Assembly (NCBI GenBank): GCA_030035585.1
Contig: CM057464.1
Location: forward strand, 30,707,465-30,771,464
Direction: 5' to 3'
DNA: 64,000 nucleotides
Source of the DNA: Dugong dugon
Taxonomy: Eukaryota > Chordata > Mammalia > Sirenia > Dugongidae
The notes under the pieces are model-generated. The model did no database searches and was not told the DNA's origin. It was given only the letters and a program-made list of their open reading frames with translations. The translations under genes and the position numbers were made by a program. This document shows, piece after piece, positions 63,298 to 64,000 of this stretch (positions within the stretch are counted from its first letter, which is position 1; each line of letters starts with the position of its first letter).

Positions 63298-64000
63298 CAG
63301 CAACAAATTCACATCTATCAATAATTACACTGAACGTAAATGGACTCAATGCACCCATAAAGCGACGGAGAGTGGCAGAATGGATAAGAAAACAGGATCC
63401 ATCTATTTGCTGTCTACAAGAGACACATCTTAGAAACAAAGATGTGAATTTATTAAAAATCAAAGGTTGGAAAAAAATATATCAAGCTAACAACTATCAA
63501 AAAAGAGCAGGAGTGGCAATTCTAATCTCAGATAAAATAGACTTTAAAACAAAATCTACCATAAAAGACAAAGAAGGACACTATATAATGATTAAGGGGA
63601 TGATCCATCATGAAGACATATCCATAATAAATATCTATGCACCCAATGACAGGGCTCCAAAATACATAAAAAAAACTCTAACAGCACTGAAAAGAGAAAT
63701 TGACAGTTCCACAATAATAGTAGGAGACTTCAACACACCACTCTCAGTAAAGGACAGAACAACTAAAAAGAAACTCAGCAAAGATACAGAAGACCTAAAG
63801 GACACAATCAGCCAACTGGACCTCATAGACATATATAGAACAATCCATCCAACCGCTGCAAAGTACACATTCTTTTCCAATGCACATGGAACGTTCTCCA
63901 GAATAGACCACATCTTAGGCCACAGAGCAATCCTCAACAAGATCCAAAATGCTGAGATAATTCACAGTATCTTCTCTGACCACAATGCCATCAAGGTAGA
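63294..64000 (+). CDS. L1 ORF2 protein, endonuclease domain (runs off the window)
   Basis: ORF2p nicks target DNA and reverse-transcribes L1 RNA. 235 codons are open to the edge without a stop. The APE-type endonuclease residues are present at the same numbers as in human ORF2p: N14 (LNVNGLN), E43 (LQETHL), GDFN (about residue 145), D205 (SRIDHIL), D229 and H230 (SDHNAI). It starts MTATNSHLSIITLNVNG at 63294, aligned with the start of copies 1 and 2. The reverse-transcriptase and C-terminal domains lie outside the window. Confidence 0.95.
   Translation, partial: MTATNSHLSIITLNVNGLNAPIKRRRVAEWIRKQDPSICCLQETHLRNKDVNLLKIKGWKKIYQANNYQKRAGVAILISDKIDFKTKSTIKDKEGHYIMIKGMIHHEDISIINIYAPNDRAPKYIKKTLTALKREIDSSTIIVGDFNTPLSVKDRTTKKKLSKDTEDLKDTISQLDLIDIYRTIHPTAAKYTFFSNAHGTFSRIDHILGHRAILNKIQNAEIIHSIFSDHNAIKV

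Larger units (their letters stand above)
61230..64000 (+). mobile_element. Young L1 with open ORFs, 3' end outside window (copy 3)
   Basis: 5' end at about 61230 (ggagaggggggaggggcaag). A short 5' UTR (about 580 bp) lacks the T-rich modules of copy 2. An uninterrupted ORF1 (61813-62862), an inter-ORF region (62863-63293) and an ORF2 open from 63294 to the window edge follow. The three other long L1 copies here are broken in both ORFs. It is the best candidate for a recently or currently mobile element; the remaining roughly 3 kb must be seen to decide. Confidence 0.92.

Overview
This is a stretch of mammalian nuclear genome from an afrotherian, most likely an elephant or a close paenungulate. 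Three repeat families point that way. There are about twenty tRNA-headed SINEs whose tails match the 3' end of an RTE/BovB LINE (the AfroSINE pattern), RTE/BovB LINE copies on both strands, and several L1 copies that share a lineage-specific 3' UTR. I see no intact host protein-coding gene. The only host coding sequence is a dead retrocopy of MAPK6 (ERK3).

Layout. 1-7829 is a decayed L1 entering from the left edge, with a sibling 3'-UTR fragment inserted in its ORF2. 7850-9995 is an ancient L1 split by another young L1 3' fragment. 9996-14540 is unique or unidentified sequence with SINEs. 14541-37618 is a multi-level nest. An older L1 (start about 14541, resuming at about 29850) was entered by a younger full-length L1 (17794-29849). 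That L1 was in turn entered by the MAPK6 retrocopy (24065-28252), flanked by a 15-bp target-site duplication. The older L1 also holds two AfroSINEs and a 2.5-kb RTE. 37619-61229 is mostly non-coding, with SINEs, a MIR/L2 background, four copies of one MaLR-like LTR, two hAT-like DNA-transposon insertions, RTE fragments and 5'-truncated L1 tails. From 61230 to the right edge runs the youngest element: an L1 with an uninterrupted 349-codon ORF1 and an ORF2 whose endonuclease domain is open and complete in its catalytic residues up to the edge.

The pieces are linked by mechanism. L1 supplies the reverse transcription that moved its own copies and the MAPK6 mRNA. The RTE shares its 3' end with the AfroSINEs and is the likely source of the machinery that copied them. 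All family names rest on reading the sequence against remembered features of these families; no database search was run.
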